Of a stretch of DNA of 64,000 bases, positions 8,865 through 19,431 are shown piece by piece. The notes under the pieces are model-generated. The model was not told where the DNA came from and did not search any database. It saw nothing but the letters and a program-made list of their open reading frames with translations. Source of the stretch: Paenibacillus sp. P25 (GTDB taxonomy: Bacteria > Bacillota > Bacilli > Paenibacillales > NBRC-103111); assembly GCA_024704175.1 (NCBI GenBank), contig CP085629.1:1302001-1366000 (forward strand), given 5' to 3'. The position numbers were made by a program, and so were the translations under genes. Every line of letters begins with the position of its first letter. The stretch's first letter is position 1.

Positions 8865-9628
8865 ATGGAAAGATTGCAGAAAGTTTTAGCCGAAGCGGGT
8901 GTGGCCTCCCGCCGCAAATGCGAGGAACTCATCACCGCCGGGCGGGTCGAAGTGAACGATGCGGTAGTCACGACCTTGGGGGTCAAGGTGGATCCGAACC
9001 AGGATTTTATTAAGGTGGACGGCAAGCCGATCCGCCGCCAAGCGAAGGTGTACGTGCTGTTCAATAAGCCGAAAGGGGTTATTACCAGCGCGTCGGACCC
9101 GGAAGGACGGAAGACCGTCACTGAATTTTTCAAAAACATCAAGGAGCGCATCTACCCGATCGGCCGGCTCGATTACGATACCGAAGGGTCGCTGCTTCGC
9201 TTACCAACGACGGGGAGTTTGCGCACCTGCTTACCCATCCGAAGCACCATGTGCCGCGGACTTATTTGGCTACGGTCAAAGGGGTTCCGCACGGAACGCA
9301 GCTGGACAAGCTCAAAAACGGAATTGAGCTGGAAGACGGATTAACGGCCCCGGCCGAAGTCGAGTACCAGGATGTCGATCCCGATAATAAGGAAAGCATC
9401 ATCAAAATCACGATTTATGAAGGCCGCAACCGTCAGGTCCGCCGGATGTTCGATGCGATTCACCATCCGGTCGTGAAGCTGAAGCGGATTCAGTTCGGGC
9501 CGATTCTGCTGGCCGGTGTGGCAAGGGGCAAGTACCGTCATCTCACGCCTCAGGAAGTGAAAGAGCTGAAGCAGCATGCGCTGGAAGCGGGCAAGGGGCG
9601 GACACATAAAATTCAAAATCCCGAATAA
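8865..9628 (+). CDS. rluB: Large-subunit rRNA pseudouridine synthase B (apparent frameshift)
   Basis: RluB makes a pseudouridine in helix 89 of 23S rRNA. The N-terminal S4 domain (MERLQKVLAEAGVASRRKCEELI) and the start of the catalytic domain with GRLDYDTEG, including the catalytic Asp, are in one frame. RTYLATVKGVP and the RQVRRMFDAIHHPV segment are in another. The junction at 9187-9201 should read GLLLLTNDGEFAHLLTHPKH. Two neighbouring GCTGC sites appear distorted, one to GTCGC and one to GCTTCGC. The gene precedes resA, as in B. subtilis. Confidence 0.93.
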
Positions 9629-9703
9629 TTCCTTCCGCCAATTTTCGCTATAATGAAGAGGAAAGAGTAGGAAGGACATTCGATAGTTTGAAGGTGCATA
9701 AGG

Positions 9704-10228
9704 ATGGGAAAAAATAGAAGATGGATCCAAATCGCCATTTTTGCCGTCATCGTCGTTGTGGGTGCGCTTACGCTCGCCAACAATTTGTTCTCGAGCGACA
9801 AGAAGCCGGCCGTAGGCGACAATGCTCCGGATTTTACTTTGGCGGGACTGGACGGAAAGACGCATAAGCTGTCCGACTACAAAGGAAAAGTGGTTATCGT
9901 CAACTTCTGGGGCACCTTCTGCGAACCCTGCCGCAACGAAATGCCGGCGCTGGACCGGCAGCGTGCGAAATGGGCGGGCAAGAACGTCGAGATCCTTGGA
10001 CTCAATCTGAATGAGTCCAAGGTCACCGTGCAAAATTTTATCGATCAGTACAAAGTGGGCTTCACCATTCTGTTCGATCAGAATGAGGTGATGCGCAGGC
10101 GTTACGGCGTCACGCAGTATCCCACCACGTTCTTCGTGAAGCCGGACGGCAAAATCGGCGTGATTCAAATCGGCGAGATGCAGGAGCCCTTCATCGAGAA
10201 AACGATTGCTTCTTTACTGAATTCATAA
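9704..10228 (+). CDS. resA: Thiol-disulfide oxidoreductase ResA
   Basis: ResA reduces apocytochrome c so that haem can be attached outside the membrane. An uncleaved N-terminal anchor ([20 protein letters not shown]) is followed by a thioredoxin fold with the active site FWGTFCEPC and the cis-Pro segment [12 protein letters not shown]. At 174 residues it is full length and intact. It starts the resABC set, and the ATG at 9704 fits the expected hydrophobic start. Confidence 0.96.
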   Translation: MGKNRRWIQIAIFAVIVVVGALTLANNLFSSDKKPAVGDNAPDFTLAGLDGKTHKLSDYKGKVVIVNFWGTFCEPCRNEMPALDRQRAKWAGKNVEILGLNLNESKVTVQNFIDQYKVGFTILFDQNEVMRRRYGVTQYPTTFFVKPDGKIGVIQIGEMQEPFIEKTIASLLNS

Positions 10229-10273
10229 GGGCGACCCTATCGGGCCGGCCCCTGCATGGCACGAGGAGGACAC

Positions 10274-11958
10274 ATGATTGACAATACCAAATGCGAATGC
10301 GGCCACCAGAATCATGTCGGCACCGTTCTCTGCGAATCCTGCGGCAAGCCGCTGACGGAAGACGGGGAACGGGGCCGCTCGAGATGAGATATGACGGCGT
10401 GGCCCGCCGCTCCCAGCGGGAAAATCCGGGACTCTTGGACCGGGTCTGGAACTTTTTCTCGTCGGTGAAAATTGCGATTTATCTGATTATCATCACCCTG
10501 CTGGGCTCGGCGCTCGGTACGATTTATCCGCAGGAAAACACCTTTTTGAACATGGATCCTTCGACCTATTACAAGGATACCTACGGCACACTGGGTGAAA
10601 TTTATTACATGCTGGGATTCTCGCACACCTTCGAATCCTGGTGGTTTATCACGCCGCTGTTCATGATCGGTACGTCCCTTGTCGTCTGCAGCCTGGATCG
10701 GGTGCTTCCGCTCTACCGTGCCCTGAACAAGCAGCAGATTCGCAAGCATCTGAACTTCATCGGCAGGCAGAAAGTGACCTACTCCGGCATGATTCCGGAA
10801 GTCCAAGCGTCCGGCGACGCCGAAGCCGCCGCCATATCCTGGATATCGAGGGTCACAGCCGTGCTCAAAAAGAAAAATTACAAGGTGCATACCGACGGCA
10901 CAGCACTCTTGGCTGAGAAATACCGTTTCAGCAGATGGGGCCCTTATATCAATCATATCGGTCTTATCATTTTTCTTGCGGCGGTGCTGATGCGGAGCAT
11001 TCCGGGCTGGTACATGGACCAGCACATCGCCTTTCCCGAAGGACGTGCGGTGAAAATTCCCGACACGCCTTATTATTTGAAAAACGAAAAATTTACGCTT
11101 GAGTTCTACAAGCCGGAGGAAATGTCGGAGAGCTTCCGCGCCAAAGGTCAGGATGTGCCGAAGACGTATGAAACGGACGCCGTGCTGTATACCTGCAAGG
11201 CGGACTGTGATAATCCTTCGAAGGAGCCGGTGCTGGAAGAGGTGCACAGGCAGAACATCATCGTCAACGAGCCGCTCGAGTATAAAGGGCTGATGGCTTA
11301 CCAATTCGACTTTAAACCGGAGCCGATGCTGATTTCGGTCAAGCCGTCGCTGAAGGACAAGAAAACCGGGGAAGTATACGGCGCGCTTCGATCTGTCCAT
11401 GAACAAACCGGCCGATACATACCAGGCGGGACCCTATACGCTCAAGCTGAAGGCTTACTTCCCGGAATTCGCGCTGGACGACAAGGGATCGCCGATCACC
11501 AAATCCAATGAGCCGAAGACGCCGGCCTTCGTTTTCTCCATTACCGGCCCGGGGCTGAAAGAAGGGGAGAGCCTTATCTCTATTTCCCGCGCCAGGTGGA
11601 TAAAGTGAATTTCCGGCAGGACGACATCAACGGCGCGCTGGCCGGCAAGCTCGACCTGTCCGTACAATCGATGGACGACGTGAGGTTCTCCGAATATGTC
11701 AGCTATCTCAATATCCGGATTGACCGGGCGATGCCTTACATCTGGGTGGGCGCCGCCATATCGATGATCGGTCTCATCATGGGCTTTTACTGGCATCACC
11801 GCAGAATATGGCTTCGGATTGACGACGGCCGGCTGACGCTCGGCGCCCATACGAACAAGAACTGGTTCGGGATGCGGCAGGAAACGGCTCAGATTTTACA
11901 AAAAAGCGGGATAGCTGTGGATCCCAAATCGTTGGAAAGAGGGGCGGTCCGCTCGTGA
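10274..11958 (+). CDS. resB: Cytochrome c biogenesis protein ResB with N-terminal zinc ribbon (apparent frameshifts)
   Basis: ResB, with ResC, forms the system II haem-delivery and ligation complex. The ATG at 10274 begins a short C-x-C/C-x2-C zinc ribbon (KCECGHQNHVG, CESCGKPL). The ResB core follows: FFSSVKIAIYLIIITLLGSALGTIYPQEN, SWWFITPLFMIGTSLVVC and GLMAYQFDF. Breaks near 10365-10370, 11383-11388 and 11567-11572 shift the frame. The last two are repaired by restoring GCAGC, giving YGSFDLSMNKPAD and EGEQPYLYFPRQVDKV. The stop overlaps the resC start. The ribbon-ResB fusion appears genuine because it is in frame with, and precedes, MRYDGVARRSQRENP. Confidence 0.9.
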
Positions 11959-13203
11959 GCAGCACGTTTTTGCTTATAGCCTTTTGCACTTACATTATTT
12001 CGCTACTGGTCTTTGCGATTGCCATCACCGGGAAGAAGTCGGTTCAGGTTTCCGATCCGGAGGCCTATGCCAGACGCTGGGGGAACGCGGGGTTTATCCT
12101 GACCTTGATCGGCTTTGCCTGTCAGGTAACTTATTTCTTTACGCGCTGGGCGGAAGCGGGGCATATCCCGAACAGCAACATGTACGAGTTTATGACCATG
12201 CTCGGGATGATGATCGTGCTTGCTTTTATCATCGTCTTTTTATTATACCGCGCGCCCGTGCTCGGTATTTTTGCCCTGCCGGTGGCCGTCATCATGATCG
12301 CCTACGCCTCCGTGTTTCCGCACGATGTCGCAGCCGCTGATCCCGGCGCTCCAGAGCTACTGGCTGAAAATCCACGTGACGACGGCGGCGCTCGGCGAAG
12401 CGTTCTTCGCGGTCGGATTTGCGGCAGGCCTCATGTATTTGCTGCAAAACGTCAAGTTCGGCTCGAATGATCCAAAAGACCGGAAGGAGCAGCGCGGCGT
12501 AGAATTTACGCTGTTTACTCTGGTAATGATCATCGCCTTCGTTGCCGCCATCTTCAGCTTCAACTCGGCGGGCTACCACGCGCAGTTTGTCAATGACGTG
12601 ACCGTGACGGGCAAGGATGACGTACAGCAAACCGTGAAGCAAACGGTCGATTATGTGCTTCCTCCGCTGGTTAAGCCTTATCAGAGCGTCCAGGTCAATA
12701 TGACGCCGTTCCTCGGTATGACGGAACCGTTATTCGAGGCCCCGTCGTGGATGAAAGGAGCGAACGCCGGACGCAAATTCAATACGGTCATCTGGTCCGT
12801 GCTGTGCGGCGCCATTCTGTACGGCATTCTTCGCCTGATTGCGCGGAAGCCGCTTGGAGCGGCTCTGCAGCCGTTTATGAAAGGTATCGATCCGGAGGAC
12901 ATCGACGAAATCAGCTACCGCGCCATTGCGATCGGCTACCCGATCTTTACGCTGGGCGGACTCATCTTCGCGATGATTTGGGCCGCCGAGGCTTGGGGAC
13001 GCTTCTGGGGATGGGACCCGAAGGAAGTATGGGCGTTGATTGTTTGGCTGTTCTATGCGGCCTATCTCCACCTCCGCTTTTCCCGGGGCTGGCAGGGCAA
13101 ACGGTCGTCCTGGCTGTCGGTTGTCGGCTTCCTGGTCGTCATGTTTACGCTGGTCGGCGTGAATCTCGTCATCGCCGGTTTACACTCTTATGCCGGTGTG
13201 TAA
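11955..13203 (+). CDS. resC: Cytochrome c biogenesis protein ResC/CcsB (apparent frameshift)
   Basis: ResC is the haem-handling, multi-span CcsA-family partner of ResB. The GTG at 11955 overlaps the resB stop. The first frame runs to AYASVFPHDV. The next resumes at QPLIPALQSYWLKIHVTTAALGEAFF and includes the haem-binding WGWDPKEVWALIVW motif near the C-terminus. One extra C before GCAGC at 12328-12331 explains the break, giving FPHDVQPLIPALQ without gap. The membrane segments and conserved His positions are those of the family. Confidence 0.94.
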
Positions 13204-13292
13204 CAATGGAAGAGTATTAGAAAAAAACGTTATCTAGTACCACACAGATAGGCAAGCCATTTGCCCATTTATAAGGGAAGAGGGTCGTTGCG

Positions 13293-14009
13293 ATGTCGGA
13301 TATCAAAATGAAGATTTTGGTTGTGGATGACGAAGAGCGGATCCGCCGCCTGCTTCGCATGTATCTGGAGAAAGAAAATTATATCATAGAGGAAGCCGAG
13401 GACGGCGAGACGGCGCTGCGCATGGCGGTCGATACGGATTACGATCTGATTCTGCTCGACGTCATGCTCCCCGGGATCGACGGGAATGAAGTCTGCGCAA
13501 GACTGAGGCAGGTCAAATCGACGCCGGTCATCATGCTTACGGCCAAGGGTGAGGAGACGAACCGGGTGCAGGGCTTCGAATCGGGTGCCGACGATTATGT
13601 CGTCAAGCCGTTCAGTCCGCGCGAAGTGATCTACCGGGTCAAAGCGATTCTGCGCCGTTCTTCGGTCACCGCTTATTTATCCAAAGAAGTTAATTCGAGC
13701 AACAATATCGTATTCCCGAATCTCATTATCGAGCATGATGCGCACCGGGTTACCGCAGGTGGACAAGAGGTGGCGCTGACGCCGAAGGAGTACGAGCCGC
13801 TGCATTATTTGGCGGTATCGCCGGATAAAGTGTTTTCGCGCGAAGATTTGCTGAAGGATGTCTGGAACTATGAATTTTTCGGCGATTTGCGGACGGTCGA
13901 TACGCACGTGAAGCGGCTTCGCGAGAAGCTGAACAAGGTGTCGCCGGAGGCGGCCTCCATGATTACTACGGTCTGGGGCGTAGGCTATAAGCTCGAGGTG
14001 CCGAAGTAA
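13293..14009 (+). CDS. resD: Response regulator ResD
   Basis: This is an OmpR/PhoB-family regulator that with ResE controls respiration and anaerobic genes, including resABC itself in B. subtilis. The receiver domain has the acidic pair DDEE, the phosphoryl-accepting Asp in LILLDVMLPG, and the Lys in DDYVVKPFSP. The C-terminal winged helix ends VWGVGYKLEVPK. Length is 238 residues, intact, with AAGGGAAGAGGG upstream. resE begins 2 bp later. Confidence 0.95.
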   Translation: MSDIKMKILVVDDEERIRRLLRMYLEKENYIIEEAEDGETALRMAVDTDYDLILLDVMLPGIDGNEVCARLRQVKSTPVIMLTAKGEETNRVQGFESGADDYVVKPFSPREVIYRVKAILRRSSVTAYLSKEVNSSNNIVFPNLIIEHDAHRVTAGGQEVALTPKEYEPLHYLAVSPDKVFSREDLLKDVWNYEFFGDLRTVDTHVKRLREKLNKVSPEAASMITTVWGVGYKLEVPK

Positions 14010-14010
14010 C

Positions 14011-15857
14011 GTGTTCATACTAAAGACGGTTGTCGGAAAACTGTGGATTACGATTATCGGGCTGGTGGCCGTCGTCATGCTGACGCTCAGCCTCTTTTTT
14101 ATTTCAATTTATCGAGACCTCGTTCCCCAGATCGCAGGATCAAGCCGATAATCTGACCAAGCTGGCGGTGAAGGTGGCGGGGAAATCTCGCTGCATAAGG
14201 ATGAAGGCCGGTACCTTCAGGTCGTAAACGAACTCTTGAGTGCGCAGGATACGAACGTCCTGATCATTACGACCGATTATAAGCCGGTGGATGCCCCCGT
14301 CGGTCAATCCAAAGACAAGAGCTTCCGTTACAGCGATTTTTTTCAAAAAGATGATCTCCAGAGGGTGTTTGCCGGTCAGACCATCGATAACCGGAACCGG
14401 AACACAGCCCCGAGCAAAGCGTTGAACAGCCAATATACGGCGGTGGCGGTGCCCTTCATGAACGGCACGCAGGACAAGATCGCCGGGGCGCTGATCATGT
14501 ATCAGCTTACGCAGTCGTCGGAGGTAACCCAGTCCTACGTCAAGAAGCTGTTCGTCGTCGTAGGGGTATGCGGCTTTCTGATGACGACCTTCTTCGCTTT
14601 CTTCCTGCTCACCAAGATCACCCAGCCGCTGCAGCAGATGAAAAAGGCGGCGGATTTGATTTCAAAGGGAGAGTACGGGACGCGGGTGCCGATCATCTCC
14701 TCCGATGAAATCGGGGAGTTGGGCAAAACCTTCAACCGGATGGGCGAGGAGCTGTCCGATACGATCAAGGCGCTGAGTCACGAGAAGGAGCATCTGGCCA
14801 GCATTCTGCGTTCGATGGCGGATGCGGTCATTACTTTCGATGCGGATGGACGCGTTATTCTCACCAACCCGCAAGGGGATAAAATCATCAAGGATTGGAA
14901 TTCCATCGAATGGCCGGAGGAAGGCCCTCAGGATGGAGCGCAGCTTCTCGGGGGCTATTCGCCTGCAGATGAAGTGCCCGAGCCGATGCGTCCGATCTTC
15001 GATGCCGTAATCTCGGAATCGAAGGAAATGACAGCTAAGCTGCATGTGAAAAGCGAAGTCTGGTCGCTTGTCATGGCGCCATTGTATTCGCGTGATATCG
15101 TGCGCGGCGTTGTTGCCGTGATGCGTGACGTGACCGAAGAGCACCGGCTGGACAAGCTGCGCAAGGACTTTGTGGCCAATGTTTCGCACGAGCGCGCACG
15201 CCGCTTTCCATGCTTCAGGGGTACAGCGAAGCGCTGGTGGATGATATTGCGGGTTCGCCGGAAGAAAGGAAAGAGATGGCTCAGGTCATCCATGACGAAT
15301 CGCTCCGGATGGGCCGGCTCGTAAAGGACCTGCTGGACCTCGCCAAGCTGGAGAACGGCAACCTTGAGCTCCATTTCCGGGAGCTGGAAGTAAACAGTTT
15401 TCTCAAGCGGATTCAGCGCAAATTCGCCGCGTTGTCGAAGGAGAACGACATTTCGATTACCTGCATCCTGCCGGAAGGCGATCTCTTGCTGGAGCAGGCG
15501 GACGAGGATCGGCTTGAGCAGGTCATGACGAACCTGCTGGACAATGCGCTGCGCCATACGCCGGCGCATGCGGGGATTGAGATCAAGGCCTCCAAAGAGC
15601 AGTATAAAGGCGGGGATGCGGTACGGATCGAAATTTCCGATCAAGGCTACGGCATTCCGGCTGAGGATTTGCCTTATATTTTCGAACGCTTTTACAAGGC
15701 GGACAAGGCCCGTACACGCGGCGCGTCCGGCGGGACGGGTCTCGGCCTCTCCATCGTCAAAAACCTCGTGGAAGCCCATCAGGGAACAGTCTCCGTACGA
15801 AGCCAGATCGGACAAGGAACGACATTTTCCATCATGCTGCCCTGCCGATTAACGTGA
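14011..15857 (+). CDS. resE: Sensor histidine kinase ResE (apparent frameshifts)
   Basis: ResE phosphorylates ResD. An N-terminal transmembrane segment ([21 protein letters not shown]) starts at the GTG at 14011. An extracytoplasmic sensor region, a second membrane span, a HAMP linker, a PAS-like region, and the kinase core follow. The H-box is broken at 15193: restoring one T turns GAGCGCGCACG into GAGCTGCGCACG, giving [20 protein letters not shown]1 and G2 boxes are clear ([28 protein letters not shown]). Two further shifts lie at about 14130-14182, one in a G run. The order and overlap match the res operon. Confidence 0.92.
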
Positions 15858-15870
15858 ACAGCAAACAAAG

Positions 15871-15900
15871 AAGCCTCCGATTTCGTCGGAGGCTTTCCTT
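15871..15900. terminator. Bidirectional hairpin between resE and serA
   Basis: AAGCCTCCGA pairs with TCGGAGGCTT around TTTCG, followed by TTCCTT on the plus strand and preceded by CTTTG on the other. It lies just after resE and 50 bp beyond the serA stop on the minus strand, so it may serve both converging transcripts. Confidence 0.75.
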
Positions 15901-15949
15901 ATTTGTAGAACAAACCGATTTAATCTTGTTGTTCGTGAAACAATTCAGA

Positions 15950-17533
15950 CTAGAGCGACAATTCGCGCACTTGTGTGAGCTCCGGCGGCTTCTCGAGCCG
16001 CTCCAGTACTTCCTTGGTAGCCGGCTTGTCGATGGTCAGTACCATGATCGCCGAACCGCCGATAACTTTCCGTCCTACCTGCATCGTAGCGATGTTCACA
16101 TCATTGTTGCCGAGCAGCGTACCGACTTTACCGATAATGCCCGGTTTATCGTTATGCGAAATGAGCAGCAGATTGCCGGACGGAGTGACGTCGACCGGAT
16201 ATTGATCGATTTGCACGATCCGCTCTCCGTAGCCCGCCAGCAGGGTGCCTGCCACTACGCGAGTTTCGTTCTTGGTTTTTAAAGTCAGCGATACGAGATT
16301 GGTGAAGGTTTTCGAAGCCGGCGATGTTTGCGTAACGACATTCACGTCGCGGCTCTTGGCCAAATGCATCGCGTTGACAATGTTCACACCTTCCAGCTGG
16401 TTGCCCAGAACACCTTTCACAATATAACGGGTGAGCGGCGTCGTGTCCACATCGGCGAGATCGCCCGAGAAGCTGACGACGATTTCGTTCACGGCACCGT
16501 TGATCGATTGGCCAAGGAACCCGCCGAGCTTCTCGCCCAGTCCGAAATAAGGCTGCAGCTTATTCAGCACATTGGCCGGTACCGAAGGCATGTTGACTGC
16601 GTTTTTAAACGGCTCATTGCGCAGGATATGAAGTACTTCTTCGGATACGTCGATCGCTACGTTCTCCTGGGCTTCAACCGTGGATGCGCCAAGGTGAGGC
16701 GTAACGATTATTTTCGGGTTGTTCAGGAACGGGTGATCCGCTTGCGGCGGCTCCTGTTCGAATACGTCGAAGGCGGCTCCGGCTACGATGCCGGTATCGA
16801 TCGCTTCCACCAGCGCTTTTTCGTCGATGATTCCGCCGCGGGCGCAGTTGATGATGCGGGCGCCTTTCTTCATGATTTCGAACTGCGGACGGGAAATCAT
16901 GTGCCGTGTTTCATTCGTCAGCGGCGTGTGCACGGTGATGAAATCGGCTTTGGCGCAAATATCGTTGACCGAGCCGAGCTTCACGCCCATTTGTTCCGCG
17001 CGCTCTTCGGTCAGGAACGGATCGTAGCCCATTACCTGCATGCCGAAGGCTTTGGCCCGCTTGGCCACTTCGGCGCCGATCCGGCCCATGCCGAGAATGC
17101 CGAGTACCTTGTTGCGAAGCTCAACGCCCACGAACGTTTTGCGGTCCCATTCACCGCCGACGGTCTTCTTGTAGGCTTGAGGAATCGAGCGGGCGATGGA
17201 CATCATCATGGCGAACGTCAGCTCGCAGGTTGCGATCGTATTGCCGTCCGGCGCATTGATAACAACAATGCCGCGGTTCGTAGCGGCTTCCAGGTTGATA
17301 TTGTCGACACCGACGCCGGCGCGGCCGACGACTTTGAGCTTCGGCGCAGCCGCCATAATGCGCTCGGTCACCTTCGTTGCGCCGCGGACGAGAAGAGCGT
17401 CATACCCGCCGATAATCTCAACAAGCTCATCCTCCGACAAGCCGTTCTTTTTGTCCACCTCTACATCGGGTGCATCATACAGAAGCTGAATCCCCAAATC
17501 GCTGATGCCGTCCATGACCAGTACTTTAAACAT
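15950..17533 (-). CDS. serA: D-3-phosphoglycerate dehydrogenase
   Basis: SerA oxidises 3-phosphoglycerate to 3-phosphohydroxypyruvate, the first step of serine synthesis. The NAD-binding signature GILGMGRIGAEVAKRAKAFG, the catalytic Arg in NCARGGIIDE, Glu in VFEQEPP and His in VTPHLGAST are visible. A long C-terminus carries the intervening domain and an ACT domain (LLLISHNDKPGIIGKVGTLLG). I choose the ATG at 17533, nine bases after GGAGG; the ATG at 17542 directly abuts that site. It is intact at about 527 residues. Its T-box leader implies induction when charged tRNA-Ser is scarce. Confidence 0.97.
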   Translation of the reverse strand: MFKVLVMDGISDLGIQLLYDAPDVEVDKKNGLSEDELVEIIGGYDALLVRGATKVTERIMAAAPKLKVVGRAGVGVDNINLEAATNRGIVVINAPDGNTIATCELTFAMMMSIARSIPQAYKKTVGGEWDRKTFVGVELRNKVLGILGMGRIGAEVAKRAKAFGMQVMGYDPFLTEERAEQMGVKLGSVNDICAKADFITVHTPLTNETRHMISRPQFEIMKKGARIINCARGGIIDEKALVEAIDTGIVAGAAFDVFEQEPPQADHPFLNNPKIIVTPHLGASTVEAQENVAIDVSEEVLHILRNEPFKNAVNMPSVPANVLNKLQPYFGLGEKLGGFLGQSINGAVNEIVVSFSGDLADVDTTPLTRYIVKGVLGNQLEGVNIVNAMHLAKSRDVNVVTQTSPASKTFTNLVSLTLKTKNETRVVAGTLLAGYGERIVQIDQYPVDVTPSGNLLLISHNDKPGIIGKVGTLLGNNDVNIATMQVGRKVIGGSAIMVLTIDKPATKEVLERLEKPPELTQVRELSL

Positions 17534-17572
17534 AGTTTTCATCCTCCATCACGTAGTTAGTTTTTGGAACGC

Positions 17573-17845
17573 AAAAAACTCCCCAATCCCGACACGACTA
17601 GCGTATACAAGGGACGAGGAGTTATGCTCTCGTGGTACCACCCTATTTCGCCGCCCGCTCACGCGGACAGCCTCAGGGGTCAACATTTGACCCGGAAAGG
17701 TAACGGTTTCCGGCCGGCCACGCCTACTTAAGTTCAGTGCGGCAACTCAGGAGTGCTCCGCAATACGAATGGGCGTCCGGTTCACACCAACCACCGGCTC
17801 TCTGAACGATTCGTCATTGCTTGGCTCCGTCATCGTCAATGTGCT
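17573..17845 (-). promoter_or_regulatory. T-box riboswitch leader of serA, probably serine-responsive
   Basis: On the minus strand the leader contains the conserved T-box AGGGTGGTACCACG (17644-17631), which pairs with the NCCA end of uncharged tRNA. It is followed by a strong terminator in which AACTCCTCGTCCC pairs with GGGATTGGGGAGTT before TTTTTT (17623-17573). Upstream, stem I shows the AGAGAGCCGG...GAACCGG apical region and a candidate specifier AGC (Ser) in GGAGCACTCC at 17757-17755. The specifier assignment is my reading of the fold; serine specificity fits the downstream serA. Confidence 0.88.
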
Positions 17846-18067
17846 GCAAGTGAAATTTTTCATTAGCGTAACATGCGCATTTCAACCTTGTCAATAGGTG
17901 CCCTGCAGTTTGCCAAATACGAAATATTTGTGAAGATTTATCCCGTAACGTTCGGCTGTGAAAAAGGACTGCACGGTCGCGGCTTGAACCTGAAGCCGAT
18001 TTTCGATATTCTTCTTGTTACAATCGGATGCCGCGCATTGTTGCGGATAAAACTAGGAGGAGCGGTT

Positions 18068-18394
18068 ATGGAGGAGTTCGAATCGATCGAACCGGTACAG
18101 TTTTATAAGAAGTTGAAACAGGGAGAACTGGAGGGGGCGAAGCTGATCGATGTTCGGGAACCGGCGGAATGGGACTATTATCACCTGGATGAGCTGGAGC
18201 TTCTGCCGATGAATACGATACCTTCCCGGCTGGAAGAGGCGCCGAGGGACCGTCCCATCTATGTGGTGTGCGCTCATGGAGTGCGGAGCGCGCATGTATG
18301 CGCCTATTTGAAGCATCACGGGTTTGAAGAGGTGGTCAATGTGGAGGGCGGCATGGCGGCACTCGCTCAGCTTGGCGGGTTTCAATACGACTGA
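18068..18394 (+). CDS. Rhodanese-like domain protein
   Basis: This is a single rhodanese domain of 108 residues, likely a sulfur carrier or persulfide handler in the cytoplasm. The active-site loop is CAHGVRS, with the nucleophilic Cys after the strand PIYVV. The N-terminal GAKLIDVREPAEWDYYHL is the CH2A-type motif. The ATG at 18068 has AGGAGGAGC upstream. The gene diverges from serA and is followed by a hairpin. The substrate is unknown. Confidence 0.9.
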   Translation: MEEFESIEPVQFYKKLKQGELEGAKLIDVREPAEWDYYHLDELELLPMNTIPSRLEEAPRDRPIYVVCAHGVRSAHVCAYLKHHGFEEVVNVEGGMAALAQLGGFQYD

Positions 18395-18411
18395 TTCGGA
18401 AATAACAAAAT

Positions 18412-18438
18412 GCCCGGCTCCGTAAGGTACCGGGCTTT
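18412..18438. terminator. Hairpin between convergent rhodanese and minus-strand gene
   Basis: GCCCGG at 18412 pairs with CCGGGC at 18430, followed by TTT. It lies 17 bp after the rhodanese stop and just beyond the stop of the opposing gene, so it could act in both directions. Confidence 0.6.
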
Positions 18439-18445
18439 ACACCGA

Positions 18446-19357
18446 TTAATTCGTGAAGAAGGGAAGCTGGGGCAGCGTTTCCTTCGCATACCAGCGGTCC
18501 TTGTAGCGCAGGAAGTCCCCAGGCCGCACGGCATCCGTAGCCATCAGGACGTCCGCTACCTGCCGCGCGTCGCCAAGATTCATTTTTTTCGACTGCCCGC
18601 TTGCGATCATCTCGTCGATCCGGCTGGTCAAATCCTGCGGCGTAAACGCCTTGAACTGCTTCCCGGCGAGCAGCATTTGCGCGGCATAATCGTTCTTCCT
18701 ATTCAAGCTGAGCTGACTCCAGTCCGCCAAGGCAAGCGAATTGCCGAATTCGACCGGTTTGAGCTGGGGATTCACGGTTTCGTTCCACTTGAGAATCGCA
18801 TCATAAAATTCTTTTTCCGCTTTCAGTGAGAAGTTCTTCGCCTGGGCGATATAGGAGTCGTTCTCAAGCTGGGCTGTCAGCTCGGCACCGGGTCGCGCAT
18901 TGGCCTTGGGCGTATAGCTGCGAAGCGCCTCGCCGAACAGCTTCAAACTCTTCCTGTAGTCTTGAAGCGAATCCTGCAGCAGGGGAGAGGAGTCGGGCAT
19001 CGCTTTGTCCGATAAGGTCGCATAGGTGTCCTCCGCAAGCTTGGCCAAATCCTTCGTCAGGAGCGATGCATCCGCCGAACGGTTCGCGGAGATCCCGTCC
19101 ATGGTTTCGAACCACTTCTTGTGAAATTCCCTGTAAGGCTGATAAATGGTATGATAAAAAGAAACCAGATACTGCTGATCGTAAGACGTATACCCTTTGG
19201 GGGACTCACTGCGCCTCGCGTTCTGTTCTTCATATTTTGCGGCGGAGCGCTCTTGACCGACCTTAAGCCCGGAGAAGAAGGCACCCAGAGCAAGAACCAG
19301 CATAAAAATAAACATGACGGCAAACAAATAGTCCGAACGCGACAGACTCTTTTCCAT
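18446..19357 (-). CDS. Membrane-anchored protein of unknown function
   Basis: I do not recognise a named family. The 303-residue product begins with a short basic segment and one transmembrane helix (YLFAVMFIFMLVLALGAFFSGL). A largely helical, charged extracytoplasmic domain follows, with many Lys, Glu and Gln, consistent with coiled or bundle structure. It ends in RYKDRWYAKETLPQLPFF. No catalytic motif is visible. It is intact on the minus strand, convergent with the rhodanese gene and divergent from the CPBP protease. It is probably a conserved Paenibacillaceae envelope protein. Confidence 0.75.
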   Translation of the reverse strand: MEKSLSRSDYLFAVMFIFMLVLALGAFFSGLKVGQERSAAKYEEQNARRSESPKGYTSYDQQYLVSFYHTIYQPYREFHKKWFETMDGISANRSADASLLTKDLAKLAEDTYATLSDKAMPDSSPLLQDSLQDYRKSLKLFGEALRSYTPKANARPGAELTAQLENDSYIAQAKNFSLKAEKEFYDAILKWNETVNPQLKPVEFGNSLALADWSQLSLNRKNDYAAQMLLAGKQFKAFTPQDLTSRIDEMIASGQSKKMNLGDARQVADVLMATDAVRPGDFLRYKDRWYAKETLPQLPFFTN

Positions 19358-19431
19358 GACGAAAGCACCCCGAATTTTCTATAATCTTGGCTGTAAGACT
19401 TAGGTGAAATTGCTGAAAAAGGAATAAATTC

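Noticed and set aside
15181..15210. Programmed frameshift or split kinase in resE
   Set aside because: No slippery heptamer is seen; a single missing T in GAGCTGCGC restores the invariant H-box, and the same distortion occurs elsewhere.
16328..17560. Long plus-strand open frame opposite serA (410 codons)
   Set aside because: It lies entirely antisense to an intact, well-conserved serA, has no ribosome site and a composition rich in Arg, His, Val and Asp typical of a mirror frame in GC-rich sequence.
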